NCBI GenBank assembly: GCA_003137095.1
Contig: PLET01000073.1
Span: forward strand, 62,454 to 114,567
Length of the DNA stretch: 52,114 nucleotides
Direction: 5' to 3'
Origin: Gammaproteobacteria bacterium
GTDB taxonomy: Bacteria; Pseudomonadota; Gammaproteobacteria; Steroidobacterales; Steroidobacteraceae
This document shows, piece by piece, positions 8,680-19,161 of the stretch (within the stretch, counting starts at the first letter, position 1; each line of letters starts with the position of its first letter). The translations under genes were made by a program, and so were the position numbers. The notes under the pieces were generated by a model. The model ran no database searches. It worked only from the letters and a program-made list of their open reading frames with translations, and was not told the DNA's origin.

Positions 8680-8708
8680 TTGACAAGCCTTGGGTGTGTG
8701 AGTAGATT
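8680..8708 (+). promoter_or_regulatory. Sigma-70 promoter of tRNA-Leu
   Basis: TTGACA at 8680-8685 is followed by a 17-base spacer and TAGATT at 8703-8708, an almost ideal housekeeping promoter. The next bases (TCGGCGCC) form a GC-rich discriminator, the type associated with stringent control of stable RNA genes. The predicted start is near 8715, giving a short 5' leader before the mature tRNA at 8737. Confidence 0.82.
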
Positions 8709-8736
8709 TCGGCGCCTCGTTAGGCGGCCCCATCAT

Positions 8737-8821
8737 GCCCAGGTGGCGGAACTGGTAGACGCGCTGGTTTCAGGTACCAGTGGAGCAATTCGTGGAGGTT
8801 CGAGTCCTCTCCTGGGCACCA
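8737..8821 (+). tRNA. tRNA-Leu (anticodon CAG)
   Basis: This 85-base class II tRNA reads leucine CUG codons. The acceptor arms GCCCAGG (8737-8743) and CCTGGGC (8811-8817) pair perfectly and are followed by an encoded A-CCA end. The anticodon stem CTGGT/ACCAG encloses TTCAGGT, with anticodon CAG at 8771-8773. The long variable arm (TGGAGCAATTCGTGGA region) and 'GGTTCGAGTCC' T-arm fit leucine tRNAs. It marks the left edge of the accessory region. I see no duplicate of its 3' end near purA. Confidence 0.96.
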
Positions 8822-8943
8822 TTATCAATGGGTTACGGTACATTCGTAAAAGTTTAAACTGATCTTGGCGGATTGCCCGGTGGCGCGCAGCCTACCAGTT
8901 CTGGGTCAGGGTGCGCACCGGTGAGGCCGTCGAACGGCCAGGT

Positions 8944-10395
<1,452 letters not shown>

Positions 10396-10430
10396 TTATT
10401 TTGCGGCTGCGGCCGCCAACCTTCGCCGCG

Positions 10431-12188
10431 CTACCGGCATGCGAAGCTTTGCGCATATTCCGGATCGCCGCGGCCGGCGTAACGTGCCACCAGGGGGTAG
10501 GGGCAGAGCGGGCGCGAGCGCCCGGGATGCGCCGACCGGGGCCTGCTGGTCGCGACGATAAGATCGGGAGCTTGGGCGTTCTCCACCCAATGCATCACGG
10601 CCGTCAGGGCATCATATTGATCGGTGGCGTCGCCGCCGCCGCAATGATTCATGCCGGGAACCGCAAAGACGCGCACGAACCGCGCCGCCTGGCCGCGGTT
10701 CAGATGATCCACGTCTCGCCACCAAGCGAGCGTATCGTTGATCGAAAACACCGGATCGGAGACCCCGTGCACCACGATCATTTTCGCCCCGTGCCGCCGG
10801 AAGGCGCCGAGGTCGGCGGATCGCGCCGACATGTCCTCCCAGGCCGAGTGTGTGAACCCGGCGCCGGTGGCATAGATCTTGGCGGCATCCCGATCGAAAT
10901 CGAAAGCCAGCAGAAAATCGAGCAATGTCTGCGGATCCGCGCGCAGCAGCGTCGGTGGGGTGGTGAAGTCCGAGGCGAGCGATGCGCCGCCGAGCACCAC
11001 GTTCAAGCTGGGCGGCGTGCCGCCGGCGCCGCCCATTTTCCACGCCCGCCAGTTGGGCGAGGCAATGCCGGCGTCCCAGGGCCAATCGCTGTACAATGCA
11101 TGTCCGCCCTGGTCGTGCGGACCCGCCATCATCCGGTCGAGCGCCTGCATCTGAGCGCGGCTCAGACAGCCGTCGGCCTTGGCGCCCCGACAACGCCGCG
11201 CCGCCAGTTCAGGATCAACGCGTTTGGCGGTGCAGTGCGTGAAGTCGCCGACCAGGCCATCCTTCAGTCCGTCGGCCGCGTCGCAGGCGGCCAGCACCGC
11301 GTCGCGCGCCACGCCGAGATCCGCATCGCTGAAGGCCGATGAGAGCTTGGCAAAAGGCAGCGCCGTGCCCGCTGTTGTCTGGACGAGGGCGGCAAGAGCC
11401 TGCGTGTCCCAGGCCTCCGAGAGGGCGGCCCGCGGCAGCGACATGCCGGGCGCATTGGCCACGATGCCGTCGAATTCGCCGGCGTAGCGCTGCGCAAACA
11501 CCATGCCCTCCTCGCCCCCCTTGGAGCAGCCGACGAAGTAGGAACGGCGCGGCGGTGCACCGTAGTACTGCCTCAGCGCCGCCTTGGCCGCGGCTGCTAC
11601 GATCGGCAGCGAGGCGTAACCGTAATTCGCCCGCGCCTGCGCATCGAGTCCGAACACCAGGACGCCGCCGCGGGCCGGATCGTTGTTCACGGCATTGTCG
11701 TGGCCAGAATCCTGGCTGACCACCGCGAAGCCCTGCAAAATGCCCGGCTTGGCCACCGCCGAGTAGTTGCCCAGCGCGTCACCGAGCACGCCATTGCTGC
11801 CGCCTCCGCCCTGGAATAAGAAACGTCCGTTCCAGTCGCCGGGCAGGCGCAGATGAAATCGGATCGCGTAGCGCTGGCCGCCCTCCCCGACGCGCTCCTG
11901 CACCGAACCGACCAGATCGCAATGTGCCGGAATGATGAGGCTGCCCGGTTCGCCCGGTCCCTGCGCGGCTTGTGGACCTTCGGATAACCAATGGACCGAG
12001 ATCACCCGCGTGGAGCCGTCCGGCCAATGGCCGGCCATGCGCTCGGGCAGTGACTCGCAGCGCACCGCCGGCGAGTTCGGCTCGTCTGCGGCGGCGCGGC
12101 GGGCTGTCCCGGGCAACAGCAACGCGGCCGCTGCCGCCGTCATGAGCCACAGCGACTTCGGTGGGTGATTCAAGGATTGCGCTGGCAT
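10431..12188 (-). CDS. Secreted tannase/feruloyl esterase family protein
   Basis: A 585-residue alpha/beta-hydrolase of the tannase family, which cleaves ester bonds between hydroxycinnamic or gallic acids and sugars. A signal peptide is evident ('LWLMTAAAAALLLPGTARRAAA'). The nucleophile serine lies in 'FVGCSKGGEEG' (family motif GCSxGG), the acid in 'VHGVSDPVFS' and the histidine in 'PGMNHCGGG', with cysteines flanking the catalytic Ser and His as is usual in this family. ATG 12188 is preferred over the longer frame to 12239, which would run through the operator at 12221-12242. The operator and the adjacent O-demethylase suggest release of ferulate from arabinoxylan or pectin. The exact acyl group is not determined. 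Confidence 0.88.
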   Translation of the reverse strand: MPAQSLNHPPKSLWLMTAAAAALLLPGTARRAAADEPNSPAVRCESLPERMAGHWPDGSTRVISVHWLSEGPQAAQGPGEPGSLIIPAHCDLVGSVQERVGEGGQRYAIRFHLRLPGDWNGRFLFQGGGGSNGVLGDALGNYSAVAKPGILQGFAVVSQDSGHDNAVNNDPARGGVLVFGLDAQARANYGYASLPIVAAAAKAALRQYYGAPPRRSYFVGCSKGGEEGMVFAQRYAGEFDGIVANAPGMSLPRAALSEAWDTQALAALVQTTAGTALPFAKLSSAFSDADLGVARDAVLAACDAADGLKDGLVGDFTHCTAKRVDPELAARRCRGAKADGCLSRAQMQALDRMMAGPHDQGGHALYSDWPWDAGIASPNWRAWKMGGAGGTPPSLNVVLGGASLASDFTTPPTLLRADPQTLLDFLLAFDFDRDAAKIYATGAGFTHSAWEDMSARSADLGAFRRHGAKMIVVHGVSDPVFSINDTLAWWRDVDHLNRGQAARFVRVFAVPGMNHCGGGDATDQYDALTAVMHWVENAQAPDLIVATSRPRSAHPGRSRPLCPYPLVARYAGRGDPEYAQSFACR

Positions 12189-12220
12189 TGATCCCACATG
12201 GCATAGCCTATATGATATTG

Positions 12221-12242
12221 GGTATGGTACCGCTACCATACC
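12221..12242. promoter_or_regulatory. LacI-type operator upstream of the feruloyl esterase
   Basis: The core ATGGTACCGCTACCAT at 224-239 past 12000 is flanked by further matching bases, giving nine-base arms around a four-base centre. It lies about 33 bases upstream of the esterase ATG in the region shared with the divergent antiporter gene. It belongs to the set of near-identical palindromes found across this island. Confidence 0.8.
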
Positions 12243-12325
12243 TCCGTTGCTGACCGGGCAAAGACCCGCGCGGCGCGCAGGGTAACATCCCAGCGCGCCG
12301 CAGCGCGCTGTGCGAGGGGGAAGCC

Positions 12326-13606
12326 ATGAACGTGTCGGTTCATCAGACCGAGAATCTGTTGTTCGCCACGCTGCTGCAACTCATCGTCATGGTGGGTGCC
12401 GCGCGTCTGGTGCACACCGTGTTCCGGCGTTTCGGTCAACCGGGCGTGATCGGTGAAATCGTCGCCGGCCTGCTGCTCGGACCTTCGCTGCTCGGCCATT
12501 TCCTGCCGCAGCTTTCCCGCGAGTTGTTCGGTGAGCATGCCTCCTCGCCCATCGTCATGATCAGCCAGATCGGCCTGATATTGCTGATGTTCCAGATCGG
12601 CACGGACTTCGAATTCGGCCATCTCAACACCCGGCGCAACCGCCGCGGCGCGGTGTGGGTGACGCTGTTGTCCGTGAGCGTGCCCTTGGCGGTGGGCGTG
12701 GCGGTGGGCCGGCTGTCGGCCTCGAGCCTCGCGCCGGCGATCAACCCGACGCTGTACAGCCTGTTCTTCGGATTGGGATTGGCGATCACCGCGGTGCCGA
12801 TACTGGGACGCATTCTGCGCCAATATGGACTCACCCAGACCGAGGTCGGCGTCGTCGCGATTTCGGCCGCCGCCGTCAACGATGTCATCGGCTGGCTGCT
12901 GCTGTCGGGCGTATCCGCCTACGCGGCGGCGGCGTTCTCCGGTCCCCGTGTCCTGGCGCAAATCGGCGGACTTCTCGCGCTGGGCGCCGTGCTGTGGTTC
13001 GTGCTGCGGCCGTTGGCGGCCTGGTTGGTGAGGCGATTTCCGGTGCGCGGGGGCGAGATGCCGCCGAATCTCATGGCCGTCGTGGTGTGCCTGATTTTCA
13101 TTCTGGGCTCCTGCACCTACCAGCTCGGCATCTTTTCGATCTTCGGCGGCTTCGCGGCCGGCGTGCTGTTCCACCGCCACAAACCCTTTGTCGATGCCTG
13201 GCAGCGCCAGGTCGGGCGTTTCGTGCTCGTTTTCTTCCTGCCGGTGTTTTTCACCTATACGGGTCTGCGCACCAATGTGCTCGGGCTGTCGACGGCCGCG
13301 GACCTGCACTGGTTGGCCGTGATCCTCATCGCCGCCATCTCGAGCAAGATGATTCCGGTGTATCTCGCCGGCCGCCTGAGTGGATTTCCTCCCACCGAGT
13401 CCGCCATTCTCGGCACCCTGATGAATACGCGGGCGCTCATGGAACTCATCGTGATCAACATCGGCTTTGACCTGGGGCTGATCCCGCAGAACGTCTTCAC
13501 CATGCTGGTCATCATGGCGGTCATCACCACGGTGATGGCGGGCCCGCTGCTGAAATTGCTGCTGATGCGCTCCGGTCACGCCATACCGGTGGGCGTGGAG
13601 GCGTGA
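12326..13606 (+). CDS. Cation:proton antiporter, CPA2 family (KefB/NapA-like membrane domain)
   Basis: This 426-residue inner-membrane protein has about 12 hydrophobic segments. 'QPGVIGEIVAGLLLGPSLLG' near residue 40 and 'LLMFQIGTDFEF' are signatures of the CPA2 Na+(K+)/H+ exchanger domain, with 'GLGLAITAVPILGRIL' in the transport core. It ends soon after the last membrane segment, so it lacks the RCK/TrkA nucleotide-binding domain of KefB/KefC. It is transcribed divergently from the esterase and ends eight bases before the convergent GH3 stop. A role in pH or ion homeostasis is inferred from family; a direct link to polysaccharide use is not shown. Confidence 0.88.
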   Translation: MNVSVHQTENLLFATLLQLIVMVGAARLVHTVFRRFGQPGVIGEIVAGLLLGPSLLGHFLPQLSRELFGEHASSPIVMISQIGLILLMFQIGTDFEFGHLNTRRNRRGAVWVTLLSVSVPLAVGVAVGRLSASSLAPAINPTLYSLFFGLGLAITAVPILGRILRQYGLTQTEVGVVAISAAAVNDVIGWLLLSGVSAYAAAAFSGPRVLAQIGGLLALGAVLWFVLRPLAAWLVRRFPVRGGEMPPNLMAVVVCLIFILGSCTYQLGIFSIFGGFAAGVLFHRHKPFVDAWQRQVGRFVLVFFLPVFFTYTGLRTNVLGLSTAADLHWLAVILIAAISSKMIPVYLAGRLSGFPPTESAILGTLMNTRALMELIVINIGFDLGLIPQNVFTMLVIMAVITTVMAGPLLKLLLMRSGHAIPVGVEA

Positions 13607-13613
13607 ATCACCC

Positions 13614-15833
13614 TCACGGATGCAGCGGCAGGATTTCCCGGACCAGATGCACCGTCGTGACGGCAACGGGGGTGGCGGCGTCCCGGGACAGCAGCACGTT
13701 GTAATCGCCTTCGGCGATGCTCCAGTTCCCGGCTGAGCTGTCGTAAGCGGCCAACAGCCGCGCATCGATGCTCAACGTCACGTCGGCGCTCTGTCCGGCC
13801 ATGAGGTCGAGCTTACGGAAGCCGCCGAGCCGTTTCGGGGCTTCCCAACCGCTGGCGGCCGGCTGCACCGGAGACACATACACCTGGGCCACCGTCTTGC
13901 CGGGAAGCGGACCGGCGTTCTTCAGCATGAAACGCACGCTCACGCGGTTGCCCTGCACCGTCGCGCTGAGATCCGACGGCACGAAGCGGCTGTACGACAA
14001 GCCGTAACCAAACGGAAACAGGGGGGTGAGGTGTTGGCGGTCAAACCACTTGTAGCCCACCGCCGCACCCTCGATGGTGTAGTCGACGACCGTGCGTGCA
14101 TGCGCCTGCTCGGGGTAGCCGTCGAGCATCGGACGCGGCAATTGCGCGCTCGACCGCGGGAAGGTCAGGGGCAGACGGCCGGACGGGTTCACCTCGCCGG
14201 TGAGCACGCGGGCGATGGCTTCACCGCCGCTCGTGCCCGGAAACCAGGCCTCCACGATGGCGGCCACCTGGTCGATCCAGGGCATGAGCACCGGGCCGCC
14301 GGTCTCGAGGATCACGATGACCTTGGAATTCGCCCGGGCCACTGCCGCGATCAGCGCATCCTGGTCGTCATCCAGGTTCAGCGTGACATCCCAACCTTCC
14401 GCACTCCATTGATGGGCGAACACGAGGACCACGTCGCTGCGGGCCGCCAGCTTCACGGCGGCCTTGATATCGGTGCCCTCATCGTAGGCCAGGTGCGCAC
14501 CACTGCGGGCCGCGAGCGCCTTGAGGGGCGAGGACGGGAAATAGATCATCCTGCGCCGTTCATTGTGCGGGTTCGTAAAGGTCAGATCCCCCGTCGCGTA
14601 CACCTGCGAGGAACCGCCGCCCGACAGGACGCCGGCGTCGGCATGCGAGCCGATGACGGCGATCGACTTGATGTCCCGGCCGAGCGGCAGGATCCGCCGG
14701 GCGTTTTTCAGCAGCACCAGCGAGCCTTCTGCATCGGCCCGCGTCACGAGTGCATGCCCCGCAAAGTCGATGTCGCCCGCGCTCACCGGGTCGTCGAACA
14801 GGCCGTTTGCGAACATGGAGCGCAGAATGCGCGCCGTCATGTCATCGAATCGCGACTGCGCCACATGACCGTCGTCGACCGCCTCCCGCAACGCATCGGC
14901 GAAGTACGGCGACACGTCGAATGGATAACCCGACTCCTGGTCCAGGCCGGCGTTCGCGGCGGGAATGGTCGAATGCACGCCGCCCCAGTCGGACATCACG
15001 AAGCCCCCATAGCCCCAGTCAGTCTTCAGCACCTGATTCAGCAGCCAGCCGCTTTCGCAGCTATACACGCCGTTGACGCGATTGTAGGCGCACATGATCG
15101 CCCCCGGACTCGACTGCTCGATCGCAAATTCGAAGGCGAGAAGATCGGACATGCGCGCGGACCGCTCATCGATGCGCGCATCGAGCGTCGTGCGATTGGT
15201 CTCCTGATCGTTGAAGGCATAATGCTTCAGCGTCGACAGGATGTGGTTGGATTGGATGCCCCGGACCTGGGCGGCCACCATGCTGGCCGCGAGCCACGGA
15301 TCCTCACCCCCGTACTCGAAATTCCTGCCGTTGCGCGGATCACGGGCCAGATCGATGCCGCCCGCCAGCAGGACATTGAATCCGCTCAATCGCGCCTCGT
15401 CGCCGATCATGCGTCCGCCCGAATACGCCAATTCCGCATCCCAGGTGGCGGCCGTGGCGAGATTGGAGGGCAGCGCGGTGCGCGGCCGCGCCTGCTCGCC
15501 GGGCTGGCTCGCCACCCCGATGCCGGCGTCGGTTTCCGTCAACGCCGGGATTCCGAGACGCGCATTGCCGCCGATGAAACCGGCCGATTGCACCAGTCCC
15601 TCCTGCGGCTTCTTGTAGTTCTTCCACGGCGCATCGCTGGAAAAATAGCCGAACAAGAGCGCCAATTTCTCATCCTGCGACATGGACTGCAGCAGCGTGG
15701 CGGCACGCTGGTCCGCGCTTCGGCCGGAGTCCATCCAAGGCCGCTCCGCGAGCGGCTGGTCCGCGGCGGACGCGGACCCGAGCGCGATCAGGGTCGATGC
15801 CAATACCCCGCGCCAAACGTCGATCGTTCGCAT
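13614..15833 (-). CDS. Secreted glycoside hydrolase family 3 beta-glycosidase (beta-glucosidase type)
   Basis: This 739-residue retaining exo-beta-glycosidase has a signal peptide 'MRTIDVWRGVLASTLIALGSASAADQ', so it acts in the periplasm or outside. The GH3 N-terminal barrel contains 'LKHYAFNDQETNR' and the nucleophile aspartate in 'GFVMSDWGGVHST'. The alpha/beta sandwich follows ('GSLVLLKNARRILPLG', 'ETGGPVLMPW'), then a C-terminal Fn3-like domain ('VSVRFMLKNAGPLPGKTVAQVYVSP'). I start at ATG 15833 for the signal peptide; the longer frame to 15926 has none. It is divergent from a second GH3 gene. Linkage specificity (glucose, xylose, galactose) cannot be read. Confidence 0.9.
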   Translation of the reverse strand: MRTIDVWRGVLASTLIALGSASAADQPLAERPWMDSGRSADQRAATLLQSMSQDEKLALLFGYFSSDAPWKNYKKPQEGLVQSAGFIGGNARLGIPALTETDAGIGVASQPGEQARPRTALPSNLATAATWDAELAYSGGRMIGDEARLSGFNVLLAGGIDLARDPRNGRNFEYGGEDPWLAASMVAAQVRGIQSNHILSTLKHYAFNDQETNRTTLDARIDERSARMSDLLAFEFAIEQSSPGAIMCAYNRVNGVYSCESGWLLNQVLKTDWGYGGFVMSDWGGVHSTIPAANAGLDQESGYPFDVSPYFADALREAVDDGHVAQSRFDDMTARILRSMFANGLFDDPVSAGDIDFAGHALVTRADAEGSLVLLKNARRILPLGRDIKSIAVIGSHADAGVLSGGGSSQVYATGDLTFTNPHNERRRMIYFPSSPLKALAARSGAHLAYDEGTDIKAAVKLAARSDVVLVFAHQWSAEGWDVTLNLDDDQDALIAAVARANSKVIVILETGGPVLMPWIDQVAAIVEAWFPGTSGGEAIARVLTGEVNPSGRLPLTFPRSSAQLPRPMLDGYPEQAHARTVVDYTIEGAAVGYKWFDRQHLTPLFPFGYGLSYSRFVPSDLSATVQGNRVSVRFMLKNAGPLPGKTVAQVYVSPVQPAASGWEAPKRLGGFRKLDLMAGQSADVTLSIDARLLAAYDSSAGNWSIAEGDYNVLLSRDAATPVAVTTVHLVREILPLHP

Positions 15834-15918
15834 GCCTGTTGTTCTCGCGTCGCGTCCAATGCGGCCTGAACCCCCGCAGCGATGGTGCCGCCAACGTCGG
15901 TCGATATCAAGGCATAAT

Positions 15919-15943
15919 CCGCTCAAAATGAGTGATTGAGCGG
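15919..15943. promoter_or_regulatory. Dyad in the divergent promoter region of the two GH3 genes
   Basis: CCGCTCAA (15919-15926) and TTGAGCGG (15936-15943) are perfect inverted arms around a nine-base centre. The site lies between the start codons of two divergently transcribed GH3 genes. It does not match the LacI-type palindrome seen elsewhere, so it may bind a different regulator or be a structural element. Confidence 0.45.
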
Positions 15944-15958
15944 AGGCTTGCCGACGTC

Positions 15959-18175
15959 GTGGCCGTCAGATCAACCATGGTCCTTTTTCTGCTGCTCGCG
16001 CCCGTGATGGCGGTGCGGGCGAATGCGCCCGCCTACGCCGACCCGGGCGCCCCGCTCGAATTGCGCATCACCAGCCTGATCGATGCCATGACCCTCGATG
16101 AGAAGATCCATGCGCTCGGCACCGACCCGAGCGTGCCCCGACTCGGATTGCGGCTGTCCGGCCACATCGAGGGACTGCACGGCGTGGCCCTGGGAGGACC
16201 CTACGGCTGGGGCAGGCGAAAAAATCCGGACGGCAGCTTCCAGGACGAACCGGTCGCCACCACGCAGTTTCCGCAGGCCGTCGGCCTCGGCGAAACCTGG
16301 GACGTCGATGTTCTGCGGCGCGTCGCGGCTGTCGAGGGATTCGAGGCCCGCTACGCGTTTCAGAGCCCCAAATACCGGCGCGGCGGCATCGTGGTGCGGG
16401 CGCCGAACACCGATCTGGCGCGCGATCCGCGCTGGGGCCGTACCGAGGAATCCTACGGCGAGGATCCGTTCCTGACGGGCACGCTCGCCACCGCCTTCGC
16501 GCGCGGATTGCAGGGCGATGACCCGACGTATTGGCAGGCCGCCTCGCTGCTCAAGCATTTCATGGCGAACAGCAACGAGGACGGCCGCGACCGGTCCTCA
16601 TCTAATTTCGACGAGCGCCTGATGCGCGAATACTATTCGGCGCCCTTCCGCATGGCCATCGTCGAGGGTGGAGCGCGCGCCTACATGGCTGCGTACAACG
16701 CGTGGAACGGCATACCCATGGCGGTCAATCCGATATTGATTTCCATGACCGTGAACGAATGGGGCGAGGACGGGATCATCTGTACGGACGGCGGCGCCAT
16801 GACGCAGCTGGTCACCAAGCATGCGGCATTCGAGTCGCTGGACCAGGCCGCCGCCGCCGCGGTGCACGCCGGCATCAATCAATTCCTGGATCGCCACGAA
16901 CAGCCGGTGCACGAGGCCCTGCAGCGCCACCTGCTCACGGAGGCGGACATCGACCGTGCGCTGCGCGGTGTGTACCGAGTCATGTTCCACCTCGGACTGC
17001 TCGATCCGCCGGGACGGGTGCCGTACGCGGCGATCGGCGCCGGGCCGGAGCCATGGCTCACCGAGGAGCATCGCGCGGTCGCGCGCTGGGCGACCCGCAA
17101 ATCCATCGTGCTGCTGAAGAACAGCCCGGTGGTGCTGCCGTTGGAGCGCAGCAGGCTCAGATCGGTGGCCGTGATCGGCCGGTTCGCCGACCAGGTGCTG
17201 CTCGACTGGTACAGCGGTACCCCGCCCTACACGGTGTCGCCGCTGCAGGGCATCCGCAATGCGCTCGGCGCCCAGGTCGACGTGCAATTCGTCGCCGACG
17301 ATGCCGATGAGGCGGTACGCAGGGCGCGGGCCGCGGACGCGGCGATCGTCGTGGTCGGCAATCATCCGACGTGCAACGCCGGCTGGAACCGCTGCCCGGA
17401 CCCGAGTGAGGGCAAGGAGGCCATCGACCGAAAATCGCTCGATCTGGGACCGGAGGATCTGATCCGCAAGGTGCGCTCCGCCAATCCGCGAACCATCGTG
17501 GTGCTGATCGCAAGCTTCCCGTATGCCATCAACTGGACCCAGGCGCATGTCCCGGCCATCGTGCTCATGACTCACAACAGCCAGGAATCCGGCAGCGCAT
17601 TGGCCGATGTCCTGTTCGGCGACTTCAATCCGGCCGGCCGCCTCGTACAAACCTGGCCCCGCTCGCTCGACCAGCTGCCGCCGATGATGGACTACGACAT
17701 CCGCCACGGCCGTACCTATCAGTATTTCAAGGGCAGGCCGCTGTATCCATTCGGCCACGGCCTGAGCTACACGCGCTTTCGCTACTCGGATCTGCAGTCC
17801 CCGTCCGAGCTGCCGGGTGATGGCTCCGTCGAGGTTTGCCTGCATCTCGGCAATGCGGGCGATCGTGAGGGAGACGAGGTGCTGCAGCTGTATGTGGATC
17901 TGCCGGATTCGCGGGTGGCCCGACCGCCGCGGGCGCTGAAGGCCTTCCGGCGCACCAGCCTCGCGGCCGGCGAAACCCGCAAGGTATGCCTGCCTCTGGC
18001 GGCGCGTGATCTCGCCTATTGGGACGCCGGCGCGCACCGCTTCGTGGTGGAAGCCGGCCGGGTGCGCGTATCCGTGGGCGCCTCATCAGCCGATCTGCGG
18101 CTGCGCAAAACCCTGCGGGTACCCCGCGAATTCGCCTGGACGCCGGACTTGCGGCAGGCCCGGCCGGCCGATTGA
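15959..18175 (+). CDS. Secreted glycoside hydrolase family 3, beta-xylosidase/beta-glucosidase-like
   Basis: A roughly 738-residue GH3 enzyme whose N-terminus ('VLFLLLAPVMAVRANA') is a signal peptide. The pattern 'NTDLARDPRWGRTEESYGEDPFLTG' and 'LLKHFMANSNE' resembles the plant/fungal beta-xylosidase and bacterial beta-glucosidase branch of GH3. The nucleophile aspartate is in 'GIICTDGGAM'; the CTDGG context departs from the usual SDW. The sandwich domain ('KSIVLLKNSPVVLPLE', 'LADVLFGDFNPAGRLVQTWP') and the C-terminal Fn3-like domain follow. The start is uncertain: GTG 15959 has GGAGG 12 bases upstream, while GTG 15932 lies inside the dyad and ATG 15977 has no ribosome site. Its divergent GH3 partner suggests complementary exo-specificities. 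Confidence 0.88.
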   Translation: MAVRSTMVLFLLLAPVMAVRANAPAYADPGAPLELRITSLIDAMTLDEKIHALGTDPSVPRLGLRLSGHIEGLHGVALGGPYGWGRRKNPDGSFQDEPVATTQFPQAVGLGETWDVDVLRRVAAVEGFEARYAFQSPKYRRGGIVVRAPNTDLARDPRWGRTEESYGEDPFLTGTLATAFARGLQGDDPTYWQAASLLKHFMANSNEDGRDRSSSNFDERLMREYYSAPFRMAIVEGGARAYMAAYNAWNGIPMAVNPILISMTVNEWGEDGIICTDGGAMTQLVTKHAAFESLDQAAAAAVHAGINQFLDRHEQPVHEALQRHLLTEADIDRALRGVYRVMFHLGLLDPPGRVPYAAIGAGPEPWLTEEHRAVARWATRKSIVLLKNSPVVLPLERSRLRSVAVIGRFADQVLLDWYSGTPPYTVSPLQGIRNALGAQVDVQFVADDADEAVRRARAADAAIVVVGNHPTCNAGWNRCPDPSEGKEAIDRKSLDLGPEDLIRKVRSANPRTIVVLIASFPYAINWTQAHVPAIVLMTHNSQESGSALADVLFGDFNPAGRLVQTWPRSLDQLPPMMDYDIRHGRTYQYFKGRPLYPFGHGLSYTRFRYSDLQSPSELPGDGSVEVCLHLGNAGDREGDEVLQLYVDLPDSRVARPPRALKAFRRTSLAAGETRKVCLPLAARDLAYWDAGAHRFVVEAGRVRVSVGASSADLRLRKTLRVPREFAWTPDLRQARPAD

Positions 18176-18204
18176 GCCGCCGCGCGCCGGCCCGGCGGGC
18201 AGCT

Positions 18205-19128
18205 TCAGTCGAACGGCTCCACCGTGATGCGGCGGCCGCCGAGGAACGCATCGGCGACGAGCCGCAACGGGGCGAGATCGGCGTCGATGTGATGCGCGCG
18301 CACCAAGGTCGCGAACTGTTCATACACAGCGGCATATTCGCGCGCCGGCCCCACCGCAACCGCGGTGCCGTTCACCTGCATCAGCGTACCGCCCGCCGAC
18401 AACAGCAGACGCCCGGCGTCGGTCTGCACGTCGATATCCCAGCTCTGGACGCCGGTTTGACGAAAATCCAGCTCCATCCGGACCTCGGTGCCGTTCGCAT
18501 CGCCGAGGATCAGTGACGCCGCAACCGGCGATTCCCAATTGGATGGATACTCAAGGGTGGCTTCCTGCAGCAACAGGGGTTGCGGAAGAATCCGCGTGAG
18601 GATGGACAGGGCGTTGATGCCGGGATCGAACACACCCATGCCGCCGGCCTTGCGGATCCAAATCTGCCCGGGATGCCACACCCGCACATCCTCCTTCCAG
18701 GTGACGACGACCCGATGCAGGACGCGGCCGCGCAGCCACTCCTCGGCAAACGGCACGGCCGGTGCCGCCCGCGAATGCCAGCTGGCGAACAGCGTCGCGT
18801 GTTGGCGCACGGCCTCATCGACCAGGACCTGGGCCTCACCGAGCGTGGCGGCAGGCGGCTTTTCGAGCAGCACGTGCCGCCCTCGATCGAGCGCCTGGCG
18901 GGCAACGGCATAGCGCGCCTGCGGCGGCGTACAGATCGAAACCGCGTCGATGTCCGGCACCGCCGAGAGCATGGCTTCCAGGGTGGTGAAGCCCGGCACG
19001 CCGCAGTGCTCGCCCCCCAGGCTGGCGGCGGCTACCAGTTCGAAATGCTCATTGCCGCGGATGGCCGGCAGGTGCTGGTCGTGGCTGATCTTGCCGAGCC
19101 CGACGATGGCCAGCTTGATGCGCTGCAT
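18205..19128 (-). CDS. L-arabinose/D-galactose 1-dehydrogenase, Gfo/Idh/MocA family
   Basis: The 307-residue NAD(P)-dependent oxidoreductase has the Rossmann motif 'AIVGLGKISHDQHLPAI' at its N-terminus, the 'EKPP' catalytic-lysine motif near residue 92 and the GFO C-terminal domain. The blocks 'VSICTPPQARY', 'WKEDVRVWHPGQIWI' and 'GVFDPGINALSILTRILP' closely match the Azospirillum L-arabinose 1-dehydrogenase that opens the oxidative (non-phosphorylating) pentose route, as recalled. It therefore probably oxidises L-arabinose and/or D-galactose to the aldonolactone. ATG 19128 has GAGG eight bases upstream. The dehydratase that would take the aldonic acid lies far away at 47092. The palindrome at 19168-19183 sits 40 bases upstream. 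Confidence 0.85.
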   Translation of the reverse strand: MQRIKLAIVGLGKISHDQHLPAIRGNEHFELVAAASLGGEHCGVPGFTTLEAMLSAVPDIDAVSICTPPQARYAVARQALDRGRHVLLEKPPAATLGEAQVLVDEAVRQHATLFASWHSRAAPAVPFAEEWLRGRVLHRVVVTWKEDVRVWHPGQIWIRKAGGMGVFDPGINALSILTRILPQPLLLQEATLEYPSNWESPVAASLILGDANGTEVRMELDFRQTGVQSWDIDVQTDAGRLLLSAGGTLMQVNGTAVAVGPAREYAAVYEQFATLVRAHHIDADLAPLRLVADAFLGGRRITVEPFD

Positions 19129-19161
19129 GCCCCGGTCCTCTTTGCGCAATTTGCCTTTATA

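Noticed and set aside
8892..8943. Minus-strand sequence ending in 'PVRTLTQNW' plus stop, reminiscent of an outer-membrane barrel C-terminus
   Set aside because: The frame upstream overlaps the O-demethylase gene in another phase and shows no receptor features; too short to call a pseudogene.
12233..13765. Long minus-strand open frame opposite the antiporter gene
   Set aside because: Its translation is low-complexity, rich in Gln, His, Arg and Asp, as expected for the antisense of a GC-rich membrane-protein gene; the plus-strand protein is clearly real.
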